A stretch of 8,726 nt of DNA, taken from assembly GCA_019058135.1 (NCBI GenBank), contig JAHLWE010000208.1:1-8726 (forward strand). Direction: 5' to 3'. Below are positions 1 to 6,533 of the stretch, piece by piece; within the stretch, counting starts at the first letter, position 1; each line of letters starts with the position of its first letter. This DNA comes from Promethearchaeota archaeon (lineage in GTDB: Archaea > Asgardarchaeota > Lokiarchaeia > Sigyniarchaeales > SOKP01). The notes under the pieces were generated by a model that saw only the letters and a program-made list of their open reading frames with translations, did no database searches and had not been told where the DNA came from. A program made the translations under genes and the position numbers.

Positions 1-541
1 ACCTATGACTGATACATGGGTGGAACCTCATAGAATACCACCGCGTGGAGATATTCATTTTGAAGAATATTTCATAAAATATAAAACGAATATTCCAGTT
101 AAAGATGTAATTTTTAATGGAATAAAAAAAGCCGAACCAGTAAAAGGTGTGTTAAAGAAAATTGAAAATGCTAAGAAAATTATTATTTGTCCATCAAATC
201 CAATTGTATCAATTAAACCTATTTTAGAGGTAAAGGGGATAAGAGATACCTTAAAGAGAGTGAAAAATAAGGTAATTGGAGTTAGTCCTTTAATAAAAGG
301 TGCTCCAGTGAAAGGTCCTACAGATAAATTAATGAAAGCATTAAATCTTGAAGTATCTTCTTTTGGAATAGCAAAATATTATGCAGATTTTTTAGGACAG
401 TTTATCATTGACATAAGAGATGAAAAATTTACTTCAAAAATTGAAAACCTTGGAATTAAAACCTATTTATATGATATTTTAATGATAAATTTACAAAAAA
501 AAGTAGCATTAGCAAAATTCATTCTAAATTTAGACATATGA
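1..541 (+). CDS. cofD: 2-phospho-L-lactate transferase CofD, C-terminal part (5' end outside window)
   Basis: CofD transfers a phospholactyl-type group from its activated guanylyl (or related) donor to the deazaflavin Fo, a late step in coenzyme F420 synthesis, in the cytoplasm. The visible part carries the family's C-terminal landmarks: HFEEYF near the start, then the strand and loop IIICPSNPIVSIKPIL, GIRDTL, the VIGVSPLIKGAPVKGPTDKL block, and FGIAKYYADFLGQFIID. The family is usually about 300 residues, and only about 180 are present. The ATG at position 5 lies in the conserved P-M-T-D stretch inside the family, and the frame is open to the left edge. It is therefore an internal methionine and the gene is truncated by the window, not by mutation. 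The N-terminal nucleotide-binding residues cannot be checked. It converges on the minus-strand cluster with a 7-bp gap and is probably unrelated to it in function. Confidence 0.93.
   Translation, partial: PMTDTWVEPHRIPPRGDIHFEEYFIKYKTNIPVKDVIFNGIKKAEPVKGVLKKIENAKKIIICPSNPIVSIKPILEVKGIRDTLKRVKNKVIGVSPLIKGAPVKGPTDKLMKALNLEVSSFGIAKYYADFLGQFIIDIRDEKFTSKIENLGIKTYLYDILMINLQKKVALAKFILNLDI
495..502 (-). terminator. Candidate U-tract terminator of the minus-strand cluster, inside the cofD 3' end
   Basis: Eight consecutive T's on the minus strand lie about 47 bases beyond the stop codon at 549. Archaeal RNA polymerase commonly terminates at U-runs without a hairpin. It is the first long T-run after the last gene of the cluster, and it would make the two convergent transcripts overlap. 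An isolated A8 on the coding strand of cofD (Lys codons) could also be chance in such AT-rich DNA. Confidence 0.3.
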
Positions 542-548
542 AAAGTTA

Positions 549-1985
549 TTATGTGATTGAAACCTCTCCCTCTTCTTCGACGATTTCACTCTTTTCCTGC
601 TCTGTAGAGACTAGATAATCTCCAACAGTAGCTTCAATTTCTTTTATTTCTCTTTCTTCCTTTAATTGACTAATAAGGGCTCGTTTTTTAACATAAGATA
701 TTATTTGAGCACTTAGAGGGAAAAGTAATATAATTGGCAACATTACAACAAGTATTATTTCCGGTGAGAACATTGCAACACTTTGTGATATTGCCTCCGG
801 TAAATTCAAAACTGAAATAATTATCCAAGAAGTATGGAGAATAATAAAACCAATAAAGATTAATGCAATTACCCTAATAAAAAAACTGGTGAGAGTTGAA
901 ACGATGAGTTTAGAAGGTCTTGGTGCGGAACTTGTAGCTGTGAGTGTATCTCGTGCTTCTGAATCTTCTATAAACAATCTCTCTATATAACTCCCTAATC
1001 GCCTTGTATCGTGAGCAGCAGAAATCAGTTTCTTTTCCTCTTCTTCTAATTTCTTTTTTAATATCATCTCCTTAATATACGAGAATTTTTGTTCCTTTTT
1101 TCCTAAGAACTTAGAAATTTTTGCCTCCTTTTCAATTCCCAATTCTTCCTTTTTCTTTTTACTTTCTTCTTTAATTTGTTCAATATTTGTTGTAATCTCC
1201 AAGGCTTCTTTTTTTAATACTTTTAATTGAGATTCTAACCTTTCAGATCTTTCTAAAGAAGGCATTGATATTAAATTGATATAATTTATTTGAAAGGATA
1301 GATCTAGATAAATATAAAGTGCAAGTGCCAATTGAAAAATAGAACTTAAAATAAAAGATATAAAGTCATTAACAGGTCTCTCAAGAATAGATGAAAAGAG
1401 AGGATTTGGAAGATCATCCAAATATTCTATACTAATATTAAATAAATTAAACGCATTTCTTAATCCTTCAAAGAACAGTGGGATTATAATCATTCCTACA
1501 AGGCAACCAACTACCCAAAAATTATATTTTGGATTTGTTTGAAGTGTAGATCTGATAAAATTAATAATTAAAAGTAAAAATAAGATTTGGAATGATACAT
1601 TATAAATATCATCCGTTATTAATTCAATTTGATTCAATAAACGGCTTGGAATCTGGCCTAAGGATTCTAATGGTCCTTCTGGAAATGCAAACCATGAGTT
1701 TAAAAGACCTTTAAATAAATTATCAAGAAAATTACGCATAAAAGAGGGATCGAAATAGCTGTGCCATAAAAACAAGAAAATTATCATCATAGATAATCCT
1801 ATTGCGACTAAATAGAGCAATCCAAAAATCAAATAGCTAATAATATTTTTTAAAGAAGTTATTACATTTATTACTGCAGCAAAGTCAATTAAACTCTGAT
1901 CAAAAATCGTATTAAAAATTGCTAAAATCCAAAAAAATACTAATATATTTGCAACTTTTAATGTTGTTAGATACCATCTTACCAT
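549..1985 (-). CDS. Polytopic membrane protein with large internal coiled coil, function unknown
   Basis: I do not recognise a named family. From the ATG at 1985 it has 478 residues (a GTG 9 bases upstream would give 481; residue numbers here use the longer form). Hydrophobic spans lie at about 11-32, 50-77, 130-147, 158-176, 211-231, 368-394 and 411-433, so about seven membrane segments. Between the fifth and sixth is a Lys/Glu-rich region (about 246-345) with strong coiled-coil character. The C-terminal tail (about 435-481) is charged and ends very acidic. I chose the ATG because GTGAT lies 4 bases before it as a Shine-Dalgarno sequence, while the GTG start would have none. It is the last gene of the minus-strand cluster, directly after DUF58, so it is a candidate membrane component or client of the MoxR/DUF58 machinery. 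That role is inferred from position only. Confidence 0.8.
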   Translation of the reverse strand: MVRWYLTTLKVANILVFFWILAIFNTIFDQSLIDFAAVINVITSLKNIISYLIFGLLYLVAIGLSMMIIFLFLWHSYFDPSFMRNFLDNLFKGLLNSWFAFPEGPLESLGQIPSRLLNQIELITDDIYNVSFQILFLLLIINFIRSTLQTNPKYNFWVVGCLVGMIIIPLFFEGLRNAFNLFNISIEYLDDLPNPLFSSILERPVNDFISFILSSIFQLALALYIYLDLSFQINYINLISMPSLERSERLESQLKVLKKEALEITTNIEQIKEESKKKKEELGIEKEAKISKFLGKKEQKFSYIKEMILKKKLEEEEKKLISAAHDTRRLGSYIERLFIEDSEARDTLTATSSAPRPSKLIVSTLTSFFIRVIALIFIGFIILHTSWIIISVLNLPEAISQSVAMFSPEIILVVMLPIILLFPLSAQIISYVKKRALISQLKEEREIKEIEATVGDYLVSTEQEKSEIVEEEGEVSIT

Positions 1986-1989
1986 TTTT

Positions 1990-1994
1990 ATCAC
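1990..1994 (-). promoter_or_regulatory. Ribosome binding site GTGAT that decides the start of the coiled-coil membrane protein
   Basis: On the minus strand, GTGAT is followed by four A's and then ATG at 1985. It matches the archaeal anti-Shine-Dalgarno complement (GGTGAT core). The same GTG is an alternative in-frame start, but nothing resembling a Shine-Dalgarno sequence precedes it. Confidence 0.5.
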
Positions 1995-2021
1995 TTTTTT
2001 GTTATTTAAATTTACCCAATT

Positions 2022-3326
2022 TCAATATGCTTTTCCCTTCTTTTTGGCTTCTAAGTATTGGGCTAAGATCTGAGACATCATATCATCTGGGCCCACGCTA
2101 ATAATTGGTACCCCAAATGTTCTAGCACTATGTCTTATTTTTAGAACTTGTTCCATCATTTCTTCTGATATTGCTTCAGCTAGCGCTTTATCACTTGGAG
2201 ATAAATCAACCTCGTGAATTTCAAACCAAGGACTGAATGGACTTATGACGACTAGAGAATGCTTCCACATTACAATTTTTTTAATTCCCTTAATAATATC
2301 ATCAGAAGTTTGCTCTAAATCTGTAATTAAAAACACTAAACTCCTTTTTTGAAATCGTTTATTAATAAAATCCATTGCTTCTTCTAATTTAGTTTTACCA
2401 GATGGTTTTACTTTTGCGATAAAATCAAGCACTTGATAGAAATGATCGCTCCCACTATTGGGTTTCTTAAAATGATAATTTTTCTTATCTGAAAATAAGA
2501 AAACCCCTACTGAATCTCTTCTCGTAAGTGAAATCTTTGTTAATAACATTGTAGCTCTAATGGCATATTCGAATTTTGTATTTTCAATCGATCCACCTGC
2601 CATAGATTCTCCACAATCAACCATAATCAGGACTGTAATGTCTCTCTCTGATTCATATTCTTTAACTATGAGTTTCTGATGACGAACACTTGCTTTCCAA
2701 TCAATTAATCTAAATTGGTCTCCAAAAACATATTTTCTCATTCCAAAGAATTCAGAGCCCAAACCTTTCATCTTTGATCTTTGAATACCATAGTTTAAAC
2801 TGAGAGATCTTTTTGAACCAAGAATTTCAATTCGTTTAATATCCTCATAAGGAGGATAAATTAAAATTTTAGTGACTGATTTTGGAACGATTCTTTCTTC
2901 AGAATTAAAACCTAATCTATCTTTTACGATGACGGATAATGGCCCAAATGGATATTCACCTCTTACTCTTGGTTGTAATACGTAGGAAAATTTTATTGTT
3001 TCTTTTGGATCAATTCTTGTTAAAATATGATTTTCTCCTAAAACCAATCTAAAAAGTGTAGGGTTGTAATAATCTCTCACTTCGATAAATTCAAACTTAT
3101 TTTTTCCCAAATTCTCTAATATGACTTTTACATGGACAAAATCGTCTTTAAATACCTTATTTTTCTCTAATTCCCTCGTAACTTTGAGATCTTCAATATT
3201 TAATCCTAAATGAAACGATGGCAGGCTGATAATAGTACTAAATAGAAGTATAATTGCAAGAAATATTAAAAAAAAATTGACAAAGGCAAACCCTGCCATT
3301 AAAAAAAATGCAGAGAGCAGTATCAA
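2022..3326 (-). CDS. DUF58 family protein with VWA-like domain
   Basis: DUF58 proteins are membrane-anchored, carry a von Willebrand A-like fold, and are near-constant partners of MoxR ATPases. Their biochemical role is poorly defined. Numbering from the TTG at 3326 (434 residues): two hydrophobic spans at about 1-36; a beta-rich region at about 45-160, with RGEYPFGP near 122-129; the DUF58 signature at about 199-213, including GDQFRLIDWKAS; then a VWA-like part with the MIDAS-type motif DCGESM (D237, G239, S241) and ITDLE (D336). The first MIDAS serine of DxSxS is Gly here. The gene ends in TGA, 36 bp before the chosen start of the next gene, and begins about 47 bp after moxR. The TTG is the first canonical start in frame, but family N-termini usually read as (M)LTxRGRLLLLL, and the upstream frame supplies LAGHGRLLILL. 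The true start may therefore be at 3350, where the codon is ATA. Confidence 0.92.
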   Translation of the reverse strand: MILLSAFFLMAGFAFVNFFLIFLAIILLFSTIISLPSFHLGLNIEDLKVTRELEKNKVFKDDFVHVKVILENLGKNKFEFIEVRDYYNPTLFRLVLGENHILTRIDPKETIKFSYVLQPRVRGEYPFGPLSVIVKDRLGFNSEERIVPKSVTKILIYPPYEDIKRIEILGSKRSLSLNYGIQRSKMKGLGSEFFGMRKYVFGDQFRLIDWKASVRHQKLIVKEYESERDITVLIMVDCGESMAGGSIENTKFEYAIRATMLLTKISLTRRDSVGVFLFSDKKNYHFKKPNSGSDHFYQVLDFIAKVKPSGKTKLEEAMDFINKRFQKRSLVFLITDLEQTSDDIIKGIKKIVMWKHSLVVISPFSPWFEIHEVDLSPSDKALAEAISEEMMEQVLKIRHSARTFGVPIISVGPDDMMSQILAQYLEAKKKGKAY

Positions 3327-3357
3327 TAACCGTCCATGTCCCGCTAATATTTTTATA

Positions 3358-3361
3358 CACC
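3358..3361 (-). promoter_or_regulatory. Possible ribosome binding site GGTG for an upstream DUF58 start
   Basis: On the minus strand, TTGGTG is followed by a 7-base spacer and then ATA TTA GCG GGA at 3350, in the DUF58 frame. The spacing is right for translation initiation, but the codon is ATA rather than ATG. The TTG at 3326 has no GGTGA-type site near it. Confidence 0.3.
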
Positions 3362-3373
3362 AATTTTCTTTTT

Positions 3374-4354
3374 TTAGATAGGAACTGGAAGATCTTCTAT
3401 AATTCTCTTAATAACTGTACTAGAATTAAGACCTTCTAATTCTGCTTCTGGTTTTAATAAAATTCGATGGTTTAATACTGATATACAAAGTGATTTTACG
3501 TCATCAGGAGTCACATAATTCCGTCCTAGAATTGCTGCTCTTGCCTTACCACATTTCATTAACGCCAAACTTGCTCTAGGGCCAGCTCCAAGAGCAATTT
3601 GTGGGTGTTGCCTAGATTTGACTATAATATCTCTGATATATTTTAAAATTCTATCATCGATATATACCATATTTACCAAGTTTTGAATTTGAATTATTTC
3701 TTCTGAATTTGTTATATTTTCAACAGTACTAATATCTCCAGATAATTGTCGGCGAATAATCTCAACCTCATCATCTATTTCCGGATAATCAAGCCAAAGT
3801 TTAAAAATGAATCGGTCAACTTGTGCCTCTGGAAGGGGATATGTACCTTCCATTTCTATTGGATTTTCTGTTGCAATGACCATAAATGGTTTTTCTAATA
3901 TCCTAGTTTCATTTTCAATTGTTACTTGCCGTTCAGCCATCGCTTCTAGAAGAGCCGCTTGAGTTTTAGGGGCAGTTCTGTTAATTTCATCCGCGAGAAC
4001 AATATTAGCGAAGATTGGTCCTGGCATTAATACAAAACTACCTTCACTTTGATCAAAAATCTTGGAGCCAGTAATGTCTGCAGGTAATAAATCTGGTGTA
4101 AATTGTACTCTACTAAATGACATACCAAGAACTTTTGCAAAAGTCTTAGCCATGACTGTTTTTCCTAAACCTGGCACGCCTTCTAACAGAACATGACCGT
4201 TTACTAGAAGAGCGATAAAAAGGTTCTGCATGATTTCTCCATATCCTACAATAACGGATGCTACTTCTGAAAGAACATTTTGTGCAACATTTCTTACTGG
4301 AGATAGGTCAAATTCTTGTCCAAATCGGTCTTTTACTTTTTTTGGTGCTTCCAT
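3374..4354 (-). CDS. MoxR family AAA+ ATPase
   Basis: MoxR proteins are cytoplasmic AAA+ ATPases with a chaperone-like role in maturing or activating partner complexes, and are normally encoded beside DUF58/VWA proteins. The 326 residues are the full family length. Landmarks: Walker A GVPGLGKT (59-66, Lys65), Walker B VLADE (119-123), followed by INRTAPKTQAALLEAM; sensor 1 ATENP (161-165); LPEAQVDRF, with the likely Arg finger at 181; and GAGPRAS, with the sensor 2 Arg at 260. The C-terminal lid contains a YVTPDDV motif and ends in an LNHR segment. No key residue is missing, so it should bind and hydrolyse ATP. The start is supported by GTGAG 5 bases upstream of the ATG. It lies between the DUF4350 gene (49-bp gap) and DUF58, presumably co-transcribed with both. 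Confidence 0.97.
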   Translation of the reverse strand: MEAPKKVKDRFGQEFDLSPVRNVAQNVLSEVASVIVGYGEIMQNLFIALLVNGHVLLEGVPGLGKTVMAKTFAKVLGMSFSRVQFTPDLLPADITGSKIFDQSEGSFVLMPGPIFANIVLADEINRTAPKTQAALLEAMAERQVTIENETRILEKPFMVIATENPIEMEGTYPLPEAQVDRFIFKLWLDYPEIDDEVEIIRRQLSGDISTVENITNSEEIIQIQNLVNMVYIDDRILKYIRDIIVKSRQHPQIALGAGPRASLALMKCGKARAAILGRNYVTPDDVKSLCISVLNHRILLKPEAELEGLNSSTVIKRIIEDLPVPI

Positions 4355-4359
4355 TTTTT

Positions 4360-4364
4360 CTCAC
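4360..4364 (-). promoter_or_regulatory. Ribosome binding site GTGAG of moxR
   Basis: On the minus strand, GTGAG lies 5 bases (AAAAA) before the ATG at 4354. It is the same GTGA core used by neighbouring genes and supports this start. Confidence 0.5.
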
Positions 4365-4403
4365 TTTTTTATTATTTTTTTATAATTAATTTTTTTTGCG
4401 TAA

Positions 4404-6077
4404 TTAAATTTGATTCATTGCCCATTCCATTTCGAAGAATAACTTTTTGAAATCTTCAGGATCTTTAATTTTCTTTTTATTATTTTTAACGCCAATTATT
4501 GCTTCAAAAAAATTATTTAATCTTCTTAAATTTGATTTTGAAATATTGGGTTTTCCTTTTTCCATAATAATTAAATTAATTATATTTTCTACATTAAAGG
4601 CTCGACCTTTTAATAAAGTATTGATTTTTCTCTCAAGCCTTCTGAATAGTAAAGTTAATGCTTGATTAAATTTACGATTATCTTTATACCAATTAATTTT
4701 TCTTGCAAAGAAGGAAGAGGTCCGGAATTTCAATGTTTCTTCTTTCTTTTCCTCTTCTTTTTCTATCTCTTTTTCTTCTTCTTTAGCTTCTTTAGGTAAA
4801 TATCTTTTAAGGGTATAAATTCCCAGTAATGGATAAATAAAAGCAGTTAGAGGATTTGTTGATAAATGAATTACATAACCAAGATAAAGGCCAAAAACGC
4901 CTGCAGATGATACATCTGGCAAATTTTCAGGTCTTATATGAGCCTCATCAAAAGCGATTATATAATTTGAAGGATTTCCAAAGGTAAGCCAGTTCAAAAT
5001 ATTTAATGCAAATTGTTTATTATCATAATTATCATTATTTATTAGTTCATTATCAAATAAACTGGCATCTGCAGAACAGAATATACGGGAATGGCTTCCA
5101 ACATCAGTTGCCATGAATACTGCTTGCGGGTACCCTCCTAATGGTATTGTAAAATCGCCTTCAATTCCTACAAATTCACCCATGCCTCCAAATAAGGTAT
5201 ATCCATCATTCTCAATAGTATATACTCCATCTCCGTTTCTATCTACAAAGCTATATTGACTTGATTGGCCAATTAAACTCCATCCAAACATTTCAATAAA
5301 TGGGCCACCTAAAGCACAAGATGATCTACTTAAAATTACATTGGAAATTCCTTGGGTTGTTGGGTGAAATTGGAAATTTGTTATAATAGGGAATGTTGGA
5401 TTTTTATCATATGAAGCATTATCACGTAAAATTCCTTCTGGAAATATAGTTACGGGGAATGATCCAGCACTTGTAATTGCAATTTGATATAATAATTCTG
5501 ATGTACTTCCATGATCATGACATACAAATAGGGAGTTATTTCCTTTCATAAAATCAATAAAAAACGGAATTTCATATAATGGATTATAAAAACGGTTTGT
5601 CCCCATTATAATTAAAACTACAGGTTTGTCAAGTCTCTGAGTTGCACTTAAGTCAGTTTGAATGGAAAAAACATTGTAACCATTCGCTTCGAGTGTATCT
5701 TTCAATTCAGAACATCCATTCCATTGAGAATTATGTATAGAAAAATTATGATCATTTTTTCCTTGATCTATTATAGAAGATAATAGAGGTATGAAAGATA
5801 AAACGAAAATTATAAGGAATAAACTCTGTTTCCAACTAATCTTCACTTTTTTCTCTGATTTTGCCTGTCGGGTTTTTAATTTTCTAGAAGCCATAATGAA
5901 AATTATAAGTCTAATTCCAATGATTCCAGCACCTAAAAAACATACCATTGGAAGGAAACTAACAAAATAGGGAGCATTCGCAACAGTAGACAATTGAATT
6001 CCCACTATTATTAAATACACAGTAAAAAAAATATAAACTATGTATTTTGAAACTACAACACTTTTTCTTTCTGGCAT
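4404..6077 (-). CDS. Membrane protein with DUF4350-type GATase-like extracellular domain
   Basis: It has 557 residues. Hydrophobic spans at about 11-31, 37-63 and 84-102 precede a probable extracytoplasmic domain (about 104-390), followed by one or two spans at about 393-423, a Lys/Glu-rich segment (about 428-447) and a helical C-terminal tail. The soluble domain resembles the class I glutamine-amidotransferase-like fold of DUF4350: ELKDTLEANGYNV near 124-136, VVLIIMGTN at 153-161, then a late SADASLFDNEL with DNKQFALNILNWL, and the family-type DEAH (377-380) before the membrane. I see no convincing nucleophile elbow, so it is probably a binding rather than a catalytic domain. An insertion DRNGDGVYTIEND (279-291) resembles a calcium loop. 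The tail at 471-557 appears to be a diverged copy of the module in the two preceding genes. No Shine-Dalgarno sequence is visible before the ATG. The gene sits directly upstream of moxR, as DUF4350 genes often do. The DUF4350 assignment is by pattern, not by search. Confidence 0.82.
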   Translation of the reverse strand: MPERKSVVVSKYIVYIFFTVYLIIVGIQLSTVANAPYFVSFLPMVCFLGAGIIGIRLIIFIMASRKLKTRQAKSEKKVKISWKQSLFLIIFVLSFIPLLSSIIDQGKNDHNFSIHNSQWNGCSELKDTLEANGYNVFSIQTDLSATQRLDKPVVLIIMGTNRFYNPLYEIPFFIDFMKGNNSLFVCHDHGSTSELLYQIAITSAGSFPVTIFPEGILRDNASYDKNPTFPIITNFQFHPTTQGISNVILSRSSCALGGPFIEMFGWSLIGQSSQYSFVDRNGDGVYTIENDGYTLFGGMGEFVGIEGDFTIPLGGYPQAVFMATDVGSHSRIFCSADASLFDNELINNDNYDNKQFALNILNWLTFGNPSNYIIAFDEAHIRPENLPDVSSAGVFGLYLGYVIHLSTNPLTAFIYPLLGIYTLKRYLPKEAKEEEKEIEKEEEKKEETLKFRTSSFFARKINWYKDNRKFNQALTLLFRRLERKINTLLKGRAFNVENIINLIIMEKGKPNISKSNLRRLNNFFEAIIGVKNNKKKIKDPEDFKKLFFEMEWAMNQI

Positions 6078-6109
6078 ATTTTAAAGATGATTTTATCTTT
6101 TTAATTTAA

Positions 6110-6475
6110 TTAAAATCTGAATTGTTTTCCAGTTATTTCTGTATAGACTTTTGAAAACAAACTTATTGTGGCTTTGAAATCAGTTTCAGTAGGTTCAACT
6201 CCTCCGTATATCGTTTCCTCAATTTTTTGAATGAATGGATAAATATTTTCTGGATTTTGGCCTAATTTTATTACGCAAGTTATTGCAAATTCACGAATAG
6301 TTTCGAAAAATTTTCTTGGTTGGCCAAATTTTTGCCGGATTAAATCAGTATAAATTAAATAAATGTATGCAATAGATTCTTTCATACGATTTGTTTGATT
6401 TAATACTTGTATATTCCTTTTTTTACTTTCTATATCAAAAATGGGTTGTGATTTCTTTTTTTTACTTTTTGCCAT
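6110..6475 (-). CDS. Small soluble DUF4129-like protein, free copy of the neighbour's cytoplasmic domain
   Basis: It has 121 residues, no membrane segment or signal peptide, and a very basic start (MAKSKKKKSQ). It is predicted helical and cytoplasmic. It aligns with the last ~105 residues of the preceding surface protein. By eye, residues 19-91 match residues 416-488 of that protein without gaps at about 29 of 73 positions, including NIxxL, ES near 33-34, ETI (58-60), AIxCV with a shared Cys67, IYPF (78-81), KIE (84-86), YG (90-91) and a later DF. The shared domain resembles the DUF4129 domain found at the C-terminus of transglutaminase-like proteins in MoxR/DUF58 loci, but I cannot confirm the Pfam assignment. 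GTGA lies 6 bases before the ATG. It may be a duplicated, untethered module that competes with or bridges to MoxR/DUF58; that is inference. Confidence 0.82.
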   Translation of the reverse strand: MAKSKKKKSQPIFDIESKKRNIQVLNQTNRMKESIAYIYLIYTDLIRQKFGQPRKFFETIREFAITCVIKLGQNPENIYPFIQKIEETIYGGVEPTETDFKATISLFSKVYTEITGKQFRF

Positions 6476-6481
6476 ATCATT

Positions 6482-6485
6482 TCAC
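6482..6485 (-). promoter_or_regulatory. Ribosome binding site GTGA of the 121-residue protein
   Basis: On the minus strand, AGTGA is followed by AATGAT and the ATG at 6475, a 6-base spacer. An overlapping ATG in another frame (6480) leads nowhere. Confidence 0.4.
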
Positions 6486-6533
6486 TATTTTTATTTGTTT
6501 ATTTTTTTTTTCAATTTTTTATTTACCATATTA

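Noticed and set aside
1..541. cofD as a degraded pseudogene or short stand-alone gene starting at position 5
   Set aside because: The frame is open to the edge, the ATG falls in a conserved internal stretch, and all visible C-terminal motifs are intact, so the truncation is due to the window.
1919..2101. Plus-strand 60-codon open frame
   Set aside because: It lies antisense across the end of DUF58 and the start of the membrane protein gene, with no family resemblance or ribosome binding site; a shadow.
4377..4387. TATA-box-like TTATAAAA before moxR on the minus strand
   Set aside because: A start about 25 bases downstream would leave almost no leader and remove the GTGAG ribosome binding site. 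TATA-like strings are everywhere in these A-rich gaps.
4447..4665. Plus-strand 72-codon open frame
   Set aside because: Entirely antisense to the well-supported DUF4350 protein's C-terminal module; hydrophobicity arises from reading Lys-rich codons backwards.
6083..6100. Inverted repeat AAAGAT...ATCTTT before the DUF4350 gene
   Set aside because: Only six AT-rich base pairs with a six-base loop; expected by chance in such AT-rich DNA and followed by no U-run on the sense strand.
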